From Aristolochia californica (Eukaryota > Streptophyta > Magnoliopsida > Piperales > Aristolochiaceae), in contig JARWKL010000002.1 of assembly GCA_029961685.1 (NCBI GenBank), forward strand, positions 22,660,908-22,724,907: a DNA stretch of 64,000 bases. Direction: 5' to 3'. Of the stretch, positions 49,293 through 63,000 are shown piece by piece. The notes under the pieces were generated by a model that saw nothing but the letters and a program-made list of their open reading frames with translations, ran no database searches and was not told where the DNA came from. Every line of letters starts with the position of its first letter. Position 1 is the first letter of the stretch. The position numbers were made by a program, and so were the translations under genes.

Positions 49293-51504
49293 TCTTATAG
49301 AATTCCACCTAGCTATTAGAGGTTGTGTTGGAGGAATTTCCCAAACAAGGGTAACAAAACTTTGGAGTTCATTTTTACTGTGTGAAATAATTTTCTTCAC
49401 TGACGTTTATTATAGTTTTCAAATTTTTTTGCATACATGAACTCTAAAAATTTAATTTTGTTTAGGAGAAAAGTTTGGATTAGAAAAACAATTGAACATC
49501 CAGAATGAAAATTCACAAATGCTGAGAGAGATAATTCCAAAAAGTATCTCTGATTTTGATGGATAGGCAAAAGTCGGTTGTTTGGCTCTGTTAAATATCC
49601 AATCACACATTAACCTGAGAATTTAATTTTTTCTACTCTTTGAAATATTTTTTTATCATGAGGTCATTTGAATCTTCAACATGTTTCTGGCATGCATACC
49701 CACCACATTTAAAACATGTTATGATAAATTAGAAATTTCTTTCTTATAAAATTCCACCATGCCATTAGGGTTTGTACTAGTGGAATTTCCCAAACATGGA
49801 TAACAAAACTTTGGAGTTCATTTTTAGTGCGTGAAATAACTTTCTTAACTTACATTTATTATAGATTTCAAAAACATTTCCATACATGGAGTCTAAATAT
49901 TTTATTTTTTTTCGAGAAAAGTTTGGATTTGAAAAAAAATTGAATATCCAAAATGGAAATGCACAAATGCTGAGAGAGATAATTCCAAAAAGTATCTCTG
50001 ATTTTTAAGGATAGGCAAAAAGTGGGTTGTTTGGCTCTGGTAAATATCTAACCACACGTTAACATGAGAATTTAATTTTTTCTACTCATTAAAATTTTTG
50101 AACCATTAGGTCATTTGCATCTTCAACATGTTTCAGGCATGCATACCCATGACATTTAAAACATGTTAGGATCAATTGGAAATCTCTTTCTTATAAAATT
50201 CCACCAAGCTACAAGGGGTTGTACAGTACAACTTCCCGAACTTGGATAACAAAACTTTGGAGTTCATTTTAAGTGCGTGAAATAATTTTCTTCAATCACA
50301 TTTATTATAGTTTTCAAATTTTTTTGCATACCTGAACTCTAAAATTTTCATTTTGTTTAAGAGAAAAGTTTGGAATTAAAAAAAAATTGAACATCTAAAA
50401 TGGAAATGCACAAATGCAGAGAGAGATAATTCCAAAAAGTATCTTTGAATTTGAAGGATAGGCAAAAAGTTGGGATTTTGGCTCTAGTAAATATCCAACC
50501 ACATGTTAACTTGAGAATTTAATTTTTTCTACTCCTTGAAATTTTTGGATCATAAGGTGATTTGCATCTTCAACATGTTTCTGGCATGCATACCCACCAC
50601 ATTTAAAACAAGTTAGGATCAATTAGAAATCTCTTTCTTATAAAATTCCACCAAGCTACTAGGGGTTGTACTAGTGGAATTTCCCAAACATGGATAACAA
50701 AACTTTGGAGTTCATTTTTAGTGCGTGAAATAATTTTCTTCACTTACATTTATTATTGCTTTCAAATTTTTTTGCATTCATGAACTCCAAAATTTTTATT
50801 TTGTTTACGAGAAAAGATTGGATTTGAAAAAAAATTGAACATCCAAAATCGAAATTCACAAAAGCTGAGAGAGGTAATTCCAAGAAGTATCTCTGATTTT
50901 GAAGGATAGGAAAAAAGTGGGTTGTTTGGCTCTGGTAAATATCTAACTGCACGATAACTTGAGAATTTAATTTTTTCTACTACTTGAAATTTTTGGATCA
51001 TTAGGTGATTTTCAACTTCAACCTTTTTCTGGCATGCATACCCACCACATTTAAAAAATATTGGGATCAATTAGAATTCTCTTTCTTATAAAATTCCACC
51101 AAGCTCTTAGGGGTTGTACTAGTGGAATTTCGTAAACATTGACAACAAAACTTTGGAGTTCATTTTTAGTGCGTGAAATAATTTTCTTCACTTACATTTA
51201 TTATAGTTTTCAAATTTTTTTGCATACATGAACTCAAGAATTTTCATTTTGTTTACAAGAAAAGTTTGGATTTGAAAAAAAATTCAACATCCAAAATGGA
51301 AATGCACAAATGCTGAGAGAGATAATTCCAGAAAGTATCTCTGATTTTGAAGGATAGCCAAAAAGTGGGTTGTTTGGCTCTGGTAAATACCCAACCACTA
51401 GTTTACTTGAGAATTTAATTTTTTCTACTCCTTGAAATTTTTGGATCATTAGGTGATTTGCATCTTCAACATGTTTCTGGCATGCATACCCACCACATTT
51501 AAAA

Positions 51505-54500
51505 CATGTTATGATATGTAATTGCTTTCAAATTTTTTTGCATACATGAACTCCAAAATTTTTATTTTGTTTACGAGAAAAGTTTGGATTTGAAAAAAAA
51601 TTGAACATCCAAAATGGAAATTCACAAAAGCTGAGAAAGATAATACCAAAAAGTATCTCTGATTTTGAAGGATAGGCAAAAAGTGGGTTGTTTGGCTCCA
51701 GTAAATATCCAACCACACGTTAACTTGAGAATTTAAATTTTTCTACTCGAAATTTTTGGATCATTATGTGATTTGCATCTTCAACATGTTTCTGGCATGC
51801 ATACCCACCACATTTAAAACATGTTAGGATCAATTAGAAATCTCTTTCTTATCAAATTCCACCAAGCTATTAGGGGTTGTACGAGTGGAATTTCCCAAAC
51901 ATGGATAACAAAACTTTGGTGTTCGTTTTTAGTCCGTGAAATAGTTTTCTTCACTTACATTTATTATAGTTTTCAAATTTTTTTGCATACATGAACTCTA
52001 AAATTTTCATTTTGTTTACAAGAAAAGTTTGGATTTGAAAAAAAATTGAATATCCAAAATGGAAATGCACATATGCTGAAAGAGATAATTCCAAAAAGTA
52101 TCTCTGATTTTGAAGGATAGGCAAAAAGTGGGTTGTTGGCCTCTGGTAAATATCCAACCACACGTTAACTTGAGAATTTAATTTTTTCTACTTCTTGAAA
52201 TTTTTGAATCATTATGTCATTTCCATCTTCAACATGTTTTTGGCATGGTTACCCACCACATTTAAAATATGTTAGGATCAATTAGAAATCTCTTTCTTAT
52301 AAAATTTCACCAAGCTATTAGGGGTTGTACTAGTGGAATTTCCCAAACATGGATAACAAAACTTTAGAGTTCATTTTTAGTGTGTCAAATAATTTTCTTC
52401 ACTTACATTTATTATAGTTTTCAATTTTTTTCTGCATACATGAACTCTAAAATTTTCATTTTTTTTTTACAAAAAATTTGGATTTGAAAAAAAAACTGAA
52501 CATCCAAAATGGAAATGCACAAATGCTGAGAGAGATAATTCCAAAATGTATCTCTGATTTTGAACGATAGGCAAAAAGTGGGTTGTTTGGCTCTAATAAA
52601 TATCCAACCACACGTTAACTTGAGAATTAAATTTTTCTACTCCTTGAAATTTTTGGATCAATAGGTGATTTGCATCTTTAACATGTTTCTAGCATGCATA
52701 CCCACCACATTTAAAACATGTTAGGATCAATTAGGAATCTCTTTCTTATGAAATTCCTCCAAGCTATTAGGTGTTGTACTAGTGGAATTTCCCGAACAAG
52801 TATAACAAAACTTTGGAGTTCATTTTTAGTGCGTGAAATAATTTTCTTCAATTACATTTATTATAGTTTTCAAAATTTTTTGCATTCATCAACTCTAAAA
52901 TTTTCATTTTGTTTACGAGAAAAGTTTGGATTTGAAAAAAATTTAAACATCCAAAATGGAAATGCCCAAATGCAGAGAGAGATAATTCCAAAAAGAATCT
53001 TTGATTTTTAAGGATAGGCAAAAACTGGGGTTTTTAGCTCTGGTAAATATCCAACCACACAAAAACTTGAGAATTTAATTTTTTCTATGCCATGAAATTT
53101 TTGGATCATTTGGTCATTTGCATCTTCAACATGTTTCTGGTATTCATACCTACCACATTTTAAACTTGTTAGGATCAATTAGAAATCTCTTTCGTCTAAA
53201 ATTCCACCAAGCTAAGGGTTGCACTAGTGGACTTTCCCAACCATTGATAACAAATCTTTGCAATTCATTTTTAGTGCGTGAAATAATTTTCTTCACTTAC
53301 ATTTATTAGTCTTTTCAAATTTTTTTGCAGACATGAACTCTAAAATTTTCATTTTTGGTACGAGAAAAGTTTGGCTTTGAAAAAAAAATTAACATTTAAA
53401 ATGGAAATGCACAAATACTGAGAAAGATACTTCCAAAAAGGATCTCTAATTTTGAAGGATGGGAAAAAAGTGGGTTGTTTGGCTCTGGTAAATATCCAAC
53501 CACACGTCAACTTGAGAATTTAATTTTTTCTACTCCTTGAAATTTTTGGATCATTAGGTGATTTGCATCTTCAACATGTTTCTGGCATGCATTCCCACCA
53601 CATTTAAAACATGTTAGGACCAATTAGAAATCTCTTTCTTATAAAAATCCACCAAGCTATTAGGGGTTGTAGTAGTGGAATTTTCGAAACATGGATAACA
53701 AAACATTGGAGTTCATTTTTAAAGTGTGAAATAATTTTCATTACATACATTTATTATAGTTTTCAATTTTTTTTTACAGACATGAACTCAAAAATTTTCA
53801 TTTTGTTTACGAGAAAAGTTTGGATTTGAAAAAAAATTGAATATTCAAAATGGAAATGCACAAATGCTGAGAAAGGTAATTCCTAGAAGTATCTCTGATT
53901 TTGAAGGATAGGCAAAAAGTGGGTTGTTTGGCTCTAGTAAATATCCAACCACACGTTTACTTGAGAATTTAATTTTTTCTACTACTCGAAATTTTTTGAT
54001 CATTAGGTCATTTGTATCTTCAAGGTGTTTCTGGCATGCATACCCACCACATTTAAAACATGTTACGATCCATTAGAAATCTCTTTCATATAAAAGTCCA
54101 CCTCTCTATTAGGGGTGTAATGGAGGAATTTCCCAAACTTGGATAACAAAACTTTGGAGTTCATTTTTAGTGCGTGAAATAATTTTCTTCACTTACGTTT
54201 ATTATAGTTTTCAATTTTTTTTTCATTTATGAACTCTTAAATTTTAATTTTGTTTATGAGAATAGTTTGGATTAGAGAAACAATTGAACATCCAGAATGG
54301 AAATGCACAAATGCTGAGAGAGATAATTCCAAAAAGTATCTCTGATTTTGATGGATAGACAAAAAGTCGGTTGATTGGCTCAGTTAAATATCCAATCACA
54401 CGTTAACCAGAGAATTTTATTTTTTCAACTCTTTGAAATTTTTTTGATCATGAGGTCATTTGAATCTTCAACATGTTTCTGGAATGCGTACCCACCACAT

Positions 54501-54512
54501 TTAAAACATGTT
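51505..54512 (+). repeat. 11-monomer duplication, copy 2
   Basis: Matches 46,600-49,720 landmark by landmark, but begins with a 130-bp deletion. A unit with ACTTGTTAGG and AACAAATCTTTG-type variants is at 53171 here but at 47493 in copy 1, out of collinear order, so the copy has been rearranged since or before duplication. Confidence 0.78.
51511..51825 (+). repeat. Truncated B monomer (130-bp deletion)
   Basis: This is the shortest unit in the window, 315 bp. TTATGATAT at 51,509 passes straight to GTAATTGCTTTCAAATTTTT, so the whole first half with CTATTAGGGG, TACTAGTGG, ATGGATAACAAAAC and TAGTGCGTG is gone. Left of the break the sequence resembles 46,603; right of it, ATTGCTTTCAAA and TTCACAAAAGCTGAG match the unit at 50,755-50,870, and after that GGCTCCAGTAAAT matches 46,918. 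Confidence 0.85.
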
Positions 54513-54914
54513 AGGACCAATTAGAAATCTCTTTCTTATAAAATTCCACCAAGCTATTAGGGGTTGTACTAGTGAACTTTCCCAAACATCGATAACAAAA
54601 CTTGGAGTTCTTTTTTTGTGCGTGAAATAATTTTCTTCACTTACATTTATAATAGTTTTTAAATGTTTTTTCATACTTTAACTCAAAAATTTTTATTTTG
54701 CTTACGAGAAAAGTTTGGATTAGAAAAACAATTGAACATCTAGAATGGAAATGCACAAATGCTGAGAGAGATAATTCCAAAAAATATCTCTGATTTTTAT
54801 GGATAGGAAAAAAGTCGGTTGTTTGGCTCTGTTAAATATCCAATCACACGTTAACCTGAGAATTTAATTTTTTCTACTCTTTGAAATTTTTGATCATTAG
54901 GTCATTTGAATCTT

Positions 54915-54930
54915 CAACATGCATAGCCAC
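54915..54930. other. 11-bp deletion between CATG repeats
   Basis: The normal AACATGTTTCTGGCATGCAT is reduced to AACATGCAT at about 54,917-54,925, keeping one of two CATG copies. The unit from 54513 is 435 bp long. Confidence 0.8.
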
Positions 54931-56029
54931 CACATTTAAAACATGTTAGGATCAATTACAAATCTCTTTCTTATAAAATTCCACCAAGCTATAAGATGTT
55001 GCACTTGTGGAATTTTCCAAACATGGATAACAAAACATTGGAGTTCCTTTTTAGTGCGTGAAATAATTTTCTTCACTTACATTTATAACAATTTTCAAAT
55101 TTTTTTTATCAATGAACTCTTAAATTTTCATTTTGTTCACGAGATAAGTTTTGATTTGAAAAAAATATAACATCCAAAATGGAAATGCACAAATGCAAAG
55201 AGAGATAATTCAAAAAAGTATCTCTAATTTTGAAGGATAGGCGAAAAGTGGGTTGTTTGGCTCAGGTAAACATCCAATCACACGTTAACTTGAGAATTTA
55301 ATTTTTTATACTATTTGAAATTTTTTTGATCATTAGGTCATTTGCATCTTCAAGATGTTTCTGGCATGCATACCCACCACATTTAAAACATGATAGAATC
55401 AATTAGAAATTTCTTTCTTATAAAATTCCACCAAGCTATTAGGGGTTGTATTTGTAGCATTTCTCAAACTTGGATAACAAAACAATGGCACTCATTTTTA
55501 GCGAGTGAAATAATTTTCTTCACTTACATTCATTATAGTTTACAAATTCTTTTGCATACATGAACTCTAAAATTTTCCTTTTGTTAACGAGAAAAGTATG
55601 GATTCAAAAAAAATTGAATATCCAAAATGGAAAAGCACAAATGTTGAGAGATAAAATTCCAAAAAGTATCTCTGATTTTGAAGGATAGGAAAAAGTAGGT
55701 TTTTTAGCTCTGGTAAATATCCAATCACACGTTAACTTGAGAATTTAATTTTTTCTACTCTTCGAAATTTTTTTGATTATTAGGTCTTTTGAATCTTCAA
55801 CATGTTTCGGGCATGCATACCCACAACATTTAAAACATGTTAGGACCAATTAGAAATCTTTTTCATATAAAATTCCACCAAGCTATTAGGGGTAGTACTC
55901 GTGGAATTTTCCAAACATAGATAACCAAACATTGGAGCTAGTTTTTAGTGCGTCAAACAATTTTATTCACTTACATTTATTATAGTTTTCAATTTTTTTT
56001 GCATACATGAACTGTAAAACTTTCAATTT

Positions 56030-59000
56030 GTTTACGTGAAAAATTTGGAATATAAAAAAAAATTGAAAATCCAAAATGGAAATGCACAAATGCTGAGAGA
56101 GATAATTCCAAAAAGTATCTCTGATTTTGAAGGATGGGCAAAAAGTGGGTTGTTTGGCTCAGGTAAATATCCAACCACACGTCAATTTGAGAATTTAATT
56201 TTTTCTACTCATTGAAATTTTTGGATCATTAGGTCATTTGCATCTTCAACATCTTTCTGGCATGCATACCCACCACTTTTAAAACATTTTACGATCAATT
56301 AGAAATCTCTTTCTTATAAAATTCCACCAAGCTATTAGGGGTTGTACTAGTGGAATTTTCCAAACATGGATAACAAAACATTCGAGTACATTTTTAGTGC
56401 GTGAAATAATTTTCTTCACTTACATTTATTATATTTTTCAATTTTTTTTGCATTCATGAACTCTAAAATTTTCATTTTGTTTACGAGAAAAGTTTGAATA
56501 TGAAAAAAATAGAATATTCAAAATTGAAATGTACAAATGCTGAGAGAGAGAATTCCAAAATGTATTTCTGATTTTGAAGGATAGGCAAAAAGTTGGTTGT
56601 TTGGCTCTGGTAAATATCCAACCACACGTTTACTTGAGAATTTAATTTTTTCTACTCCTTAAAATTTTTGGATCATTAGGTGATTTGCATGTTCAACATG
56701 TTTTTGGCATGCATACCCACCACATTTAAAACATGTTAGGATCAATTAGAAATCTCTTTCTTATAAAATTCCACCAAGCTATGTGGAATTTCCCAAACAT
56801 GGATAACAAAACTTTGGAGTTCATTTTTAGTGCGTGAAATAATTTTCTCCACTTACATTTATTATTGTTTTCAAATTTTTTAGCATACATGAACTCTAAA
56901 ATTTTCATTTTGTTTACGAGAAAAGTTTGGATTTGAAAAAAAATTGAACATCCAAAATGGAAATGCACAAATGTGGAGAGAGATAATTCCAAAAAGTATC
57001 TCTGGCTTTGAAGGATAGGCAACAAGTAGGTTGTTTGGTCCTGGTGAATATCCAACCACACGTTAACTTGAGAATTTAATTTTTTCTACTCCTTGAAAAT
57101 TTTGGATCATTAGGTCATTTGCATCTTCAACATGTTTCTGGCATGCGTACCCACCACATTTAAAACATGTTAGGATCAATTAGAAATTTCTTTCTTATAA
57201 AATTCCACCAAGCTCTTAGGGGTTGTACTAGTGGAATTTCCCAAACATGGATAACAAAACTTTGGAGTAAATTTTTTGTGCGTGAAATAATTTTCTTCAC
57301 TTACATTTGTTAAAGTTTTCAAATTTTTTTACATACATGACGTTTAAAATTTTCATTTCGTTTACGAGAAAAGTTTGCATTTGGAAAAAATTGAATATCC
57401 AAAATGGAAATGTACAAATGCTGAGAGAATTAATTCCATAAAGTATCTTTGATTTTGATAGATAGGCTAAAAATGGGTTGTTTGGCTCTGGTAAATATCC
57501 AACCACACGTTAACTTGAGAATTTAATTTTTTCTACTCCTTGAAATTTTTGGATCATTAGGTCATTTGCATCATCAACATGTTTCTGGCAGTTATACCCA
57601 CCACATTTAAAACATGTTAGGATCAATTAGAAATCTCTTTCTTATAAAATTCCATCAAGCTATTAGGTTTTGTACTAGTGGAATTTCCTAAACTTGGATA
57701 ACAAAACTTTGGAGTTCATTTTTAGTGCGTGAAATAATTTTCTTCACTTACATTTATTATAGTTTTTTAATTTTTTTGCGTCCATGAACTCTAAAATTTT
57801 CATTTTTTTTATGAGAAAAGTTTGGATTTGAAAAAAAATTGAACATCCAAAATGGAAATGCACAAAAACTGAGAGAGATAATTCAAAAAAGTATATCTGA
57901 TTTTGAAGAATAGCCAAAAAGTTGGTTGTTTGGCTCCGGTAAATATACAATCACACGTTTACTTGAGAATTTAGATTTTTCTACTCTTTGAAATTTTTTT
58001 GATCATTAGGTCATTTGCATCTTCAACATGTTTCTGGCATGCATACCCACCACATTTAAAACCTGTTAGGATCAATTAGATATCTCTTTCTTATAAAATT
58101 CCACCATGCTATTAGGGGTTGTACTCGTGGAATTTCCCAAACATGGATAACAAATCTTTGGAGTTCATTTTTAGTGCTTGAAATAATTTTCTTCACTTAC
58201 ATTTATTATAGTTTTTAATTTTTTTTGCATACATGAACTCCAAAATTTTCATTTTGTTTACGAGAAAAGTTTGGATTAGAAAAAAAATTGAACATCCAAA
58301 ATGGTAATGCACAAATGTTGAGAGAGATAATTAAAAAAAGTATCTCTGATTTTGAAGGATAGGCTCTGGTAAATATCCAACCACACGTTTACTTGAGAAT
58401 TTAATTTTTTTCTACTCCATGAAATTTTTGGATCATTTGGTGATTTGCATCTTCAACATGTTTCTGGCATGCATACCCACCACATTTAATACTTGTTAGG
58501 ATCAATTAGAAATCTCTTTCTTATAAAATTCCACCAAGCTACTAGGGGTTGTACTAGTGGAATTTCCCAAACATGGATAAAAAAACTTTGGAGTTCATTT
58601 TTAGTACGTGAAATAATTTTTTTCACTTATATTTATCTTAGTTTTCATATTTTTTTGCATACATGTACACTAAAATTTTCATTTTGTTTACCTGAAAAGT
58701 TTGGATTTGAAAAAAAATTGAGCATCCTAAATGGAAATGCACAAATGCTGAGAGAGATAATACCAAAAAAGTATCTCTGATTTTGAAGGATAGGTAAAAA
58801 GTGGGTTGTTTGGCTCTGGTAAATATCCAATCACACGTTAACTTGAGAATTTAATTTTTTCTACTCTTTGAAACTTTTTTGATCATTAGATCATTTGAAT
58901 CTTCAACATGTTTCGGGCAAGCATACCCACCACATTTAAAACATGTTAGGACCAATTAGAAATCTCTTTCTAATGAAATTCCAGCAAGCTCTTAGGGGTT

Positions 59001-59715
59001 GTAGTCGTAGAATTTCACAAACACGGATAACGAAACTTCGGAGTTCATTTTTAGTGCGTCAAATAATATTCTTCACTTACATTTATTATAGTTTTCAATT
59101 TTTTTGCATTTAAGAACTCTTAAATTTTCATTTTGTTTACGAGAAAAGTTTCGATTGGAAAAAAAATTGAATAAATGCACTATTGCTGAGAGAGATAATT
59201 CCAAGAAGTATCTCTGATTTTGAAGGATAGGCAAAAAGTGGGTTGTTTAGCTCTAGTAAATATCCAACCACACGTTTACTTGAGAATTTAATTTTTTCTA
59301 CTCCTTGAAATCTTTGGATCACTAGGTGATTTGCATCTTCAACATGTTTCTCCCATGCATACCCACCATATTTCAAACATGTTAGGATCAATTAGAAATC
59401 GATTTCTTATAAAATTCCACCAAGCCATTAGGGATTGTACTAGTGGACTTTCCAAATATGGATAGCAAAACTTAGGAGTTCATTTTTAGTGCGTGAAATA
59501 ATTTTTTCCACTTACATTTATTATGGTTTTCAATTTTTTTTGCATACATGAACTCTAAAATTTTCATTTTTCTTACGAAAAAAGTTTGGATTTGAAAAAA
59601 AATTGAACATCCAAAATGAAATGCACAAATGCTGAGAGACATAATTCCAAAAAGTATCAATGATTTTGAAGGATAGGCAAAAAGTGGGTTGTTTGGCTCC
59701 GATAAATATCCAACC
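56030..59715 (+). repeat. 9-monomer duplication II, copy 1
   Basis: Landmarks recur at offsets of 3,988-4,013 bp: TTTACGTGAAAAATTTGG with GGAATATAAA (56,031-56,055), AATAGAATATTC (56,508), AATGTGGAGAGAG (56,970), GGTCCTGGTGAATATCC (57,037), GGCAGTTATACCC (57,588), the shortened GGATAGGCTCTGG (58,357), TTTACCTGAAAAG (58,687), TCAACATGTTTCGGG (58,892), CACTATTGCTGAG (59,178), ATGGATAGCAAAACTTAGG (59,457) and TTTTTCTTACGAAAAAAG (59,565). Divergence begins near 59,715. Confidence 0.9.
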
Positions 59716-60021
59716 ACACGTTAACTTGAGAATTTAAATTTTTCTACTCCTTGAAATTTTTGGATCATAAGGTGATTTGCATCTTCAACATGTTTCTGGC
59801 ATGCATACCCACCACATTTAAATCATGTTAGGATCAATTAGAAATCTCTTTCTTATAAAATTCCACCAAGCTATTAGGTGTTGTACTAGTGGAATTTCCA
59901 AAACATGGATAAGAAAACTTTGGAGTTCATTTTTAGTGTGTGAAATAATTTTCTTCACTTACATTTATTATTGTTTTCAAATGTTTTTGCATACATGAAC
60001 TCCAAAAATTTTATTTTGTTT

Positions 60022-63000
60022 ACGTGAAAATTTTGGAATATAAAAAAAAATTGAACATCCAAAATGGAAATGCACAAATGCTGAGAGAGATAATTCCAAA
60101 AAGTATCTCTGATTTTGAAGGATGGGCAAAAAGTGGGTTGTTTGGCTCTGGTAAATATCCAACCACATGTCAATTTGAGAATTTAATTTTTTCTACTCAT
60201 TGAAATTTTTGGATCATTAGGTCATTTGCATCTTCAACATGTTTCTGGCATGCATACCCACCACATTTAAAACATTTTACGATCAATTAGAAATCTCTTT
60301 CTTATAAAATTCCACCAAGCTATTAGGGGTTGTACTAGTGGAATTTTCCAAACATGGATAACAAAACATTGGAGTACATTTTTAGTGCGTGAAATAATTT
60401 TCTTCACTTACATTTATTATAGTTTTCAATTTTTTTTGCATATATGAACTCTAAAATTTTCATTTTGTTGACGAGAAAAGTTTGGATATGAAAAAAAATA
60501 GAATATTCAAAATTGAAATGCACAAATGCTGAGAGAGAGAATTCCAAAATGTATTTCTGATTTTGAAGGATAGGCAAAAAGTTGGTTGTTTGGCTCTGCT
60601 AAATATCCAACCACACGTTTACTTGAGAATTTAATTTTTTCTACTCCTGAAAATTTTTGGATCATTAGGTGATTTGCATCTTCAACATGTTTCTGGCATG
60701 CATACCCACCAATTTAAAACATGTTAGAATCAATTAGAAATCTCTTTCTTAAAAAATTGAACCAAGCTATTAGGGGTTGTACTAGTGGAATTTCCCAAAC
60801 ATGGATAACAAAACTTTAGAGTTCATTTTTAGTGCGTGAAATAATTTTCTCCACTTCCATTTATTATTGTTTTCAAATTTTTTAGCATACATGAAATCTA
60901 AAATTTTCATTTTGTTTACGAGAAAAGTTTGGATTTGAAAAAAAATTGAACATCCAAAATGGAAATGCACAAATGTGGATAGAGATAATTCCAAAAAGTA
61001 TCTCTGATTTTGAAGGATAGGCAACAAGTAGGTTGTTTGGTCCTGGTGAATATCCAACCACACGTTAACTTGAGAATTTAATTTTTTCTACTCCTTGAAA
61101 ATTTTGGATCATTAGGGCATTTGCATCTTCAACATGTTTCTGGCATGCGTACCCACCACATTTAAAACATGTTAAGATCAATTAGAAATTTCTTTCTTAT
61201 AAAATTCCACCAAGCTCTTAGGGGTTGTAATAGTGGACTTTCCCAAACATGGATAACAAAACTTTGGAGTAAATTTTTAGTGCGTGAAATAATTTTCTTC
61301 ACTTAGATTTGTTATAGTTTTCAAATTTTTTTATAGACATGAACTCTAAAATTTTCATTTCGTTTACGAGAAAAGTTTGCATTTGGAAAAAAATTGAACA
61401 TCCAAAATGGAAATGTACGAATGCTGAGAGAAATAATTCCAAAAAGTATCTTTGATTTTGATGGATAGGCTAAAAGTGGGTGGTTTGGCTCTGGTAAATA
61501 TCCAACCACACGTTAACTTGAGAATTTAATTTTTTCTACTCCTTGAAATTTTTGGATCATTAGGTCATTTACATCATCAACATGATTCTGGCAGTTATAC
61601 CCACCACATTTAAAACATGTTAGGATCAATTAGAAATCTCTTTCTTATAAAATTCCATCAAGATATTAGGTTTTGTACTACTGGAATTTCCCAAACTTGG
61701 ATAACAAAACTTTGGAGTTCATTTTTAGTGCGTGGAATAATTTTCTTCACTTACATTTATTATAGTTTTCTAATTTTTTTGTGTGGATGAACTCTAAAAT
61801 TTTCATTGTTTTTTATGAGAAAAGTTTGGATTTGAAAAAAAATTGAACATCCAAAATGGAAATGCACAAATGCCGAGAGAGATAATTCCAAAAAGTATCT
61901 CTGATTTTGAAGATTAGCCAAAAATTTGGTTTTTTGGCTCTGGTAAATATACAATCACACGTTTACTTGAGAATTTAGTTTTTTCTACTCTTTGAAACTT
62001 TTTTGATCACTAGGTCATTTGCATCTTCAACATGTTTGTGGCATGCACACCCACCACATTTAAAACCTGTTAGGATCAATTAAAAATCTCTTTCTTATAA
62101 AATTCCACCATGCTTTTAAGGGTTGTACTCGTAGAATTTCCCAAACATGGATAACAAATCTTTGGAGTTCATTTTTGGTGGGTGAAATAATTTTCTTCAC
62201 TTACATTTATTATAGTTTTTAATTTTTTTTGCATACATGAACACTAAAATTTTCTTTTTGTTTACGAGAAAATTTTCGATTTGAAAAAAAATTGAACATC
62301 CAAAATGGTAATGCACAAATGTTGAGAGAGATAATTAAAAAAAGTATCTCTGATTTTGAAGGATAGCTCTGGTAAATATCCAACCACACGTTTACTTGAG
62401 AATTTAATTTTTTCTACCCCTTGAAATTTTTGGATCATTTGGTGATTTGCATCTTCAACATGTTTCTGGCATGCATACCCACCACATTTAATATTTGTTA
62501 GGATCAATTAGAAATCTCTTTTTTATAAAATTCCACCAAGCTACTAGGGGTTGTTCTAGTGGAATTTCCAAAACATGGATAACAAAACTTTGGAGTTTAT
62601 TTTTAGTGCGTGAAATAATTTTTTTCACTTACATTTATTTTAGTTTTCATATTTTTTTGCATACATGAATACTAAAATTTTCATTTTGTTTACCTGAAAA
62701 GTTTGGATTTGAAAAAAAATTGAACATCCAAAATGGAAATGCACAAATGCTGAGAGAGATAATACCAAAAAGTATCTCTAAATTTGAAGGATAGGTAAAA
62801 AGTGGGTTGTCTGGCTCTGGTAAATATCCAATCACACATTAACTTGAGAATTTAATTTTTTCTACTCTTTAAAATTTTTTTGATCATTAGGTCTTTTGAA
62901 TCGTCAACATGTTTTGGGCATGCATACCCACCACATTTAAAACATGTTAGGACCAATTAGAAATCTCTTTCTAATAAAATTCCACCAAGCTCTTAGGGGT

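Larger units (their letters stand above)
46600..49720 (+). repeat. 11-monomer duplication, copy 1
   Basis: Linked variants GGCTCCAGTAAATATCC, TACTCGAAATTTTTGG, CATTATGTGATTTGC, TTATCAAATTCC, TGTACGAGTGG and TTTTTAGTCCGTGAAATAG (46,915-47,165) recur at 51,690-51,945. Later marks ACAAGTATAAC (48,471), GCATTCCCACC with TTAGGACCAATTAG (48,808-48,840), TCGTCAAGGTC (49,232) and TCATGAGGTCATTTGAATC (49,660) recur at 52,796, 53,590, 54,013 and 54,443. Most offsets are 4,778-4,782; the ACAAGTATAAC mark is at 4,325, so internal order has also been shuffled by one unit. Confidence 0.82.
46603..55841 (+). repeat. Family B, domain 2, containing the 11-monomer duplication
   Basis: Anchors are at 46603, 47048, 47493, 47941, 48388, 48834, 49282, 49721, 50168, 50615, 51063, 51511, 51826, 52274, 52723, 53171, 53616, 54065, 54513, 54948 and 55395. 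Spacing is 445-449 except 439 (from 49282), 315 (from 51511) and 435 (from 54513), which reflect internal deletions of about 10, 130 and 11 bp. Several units have TACTCGAAATTTTTGG in place of TACTCCTTGAAATTTTTGG (near 46968, 47414 and 51747). Confidence 0.88.
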
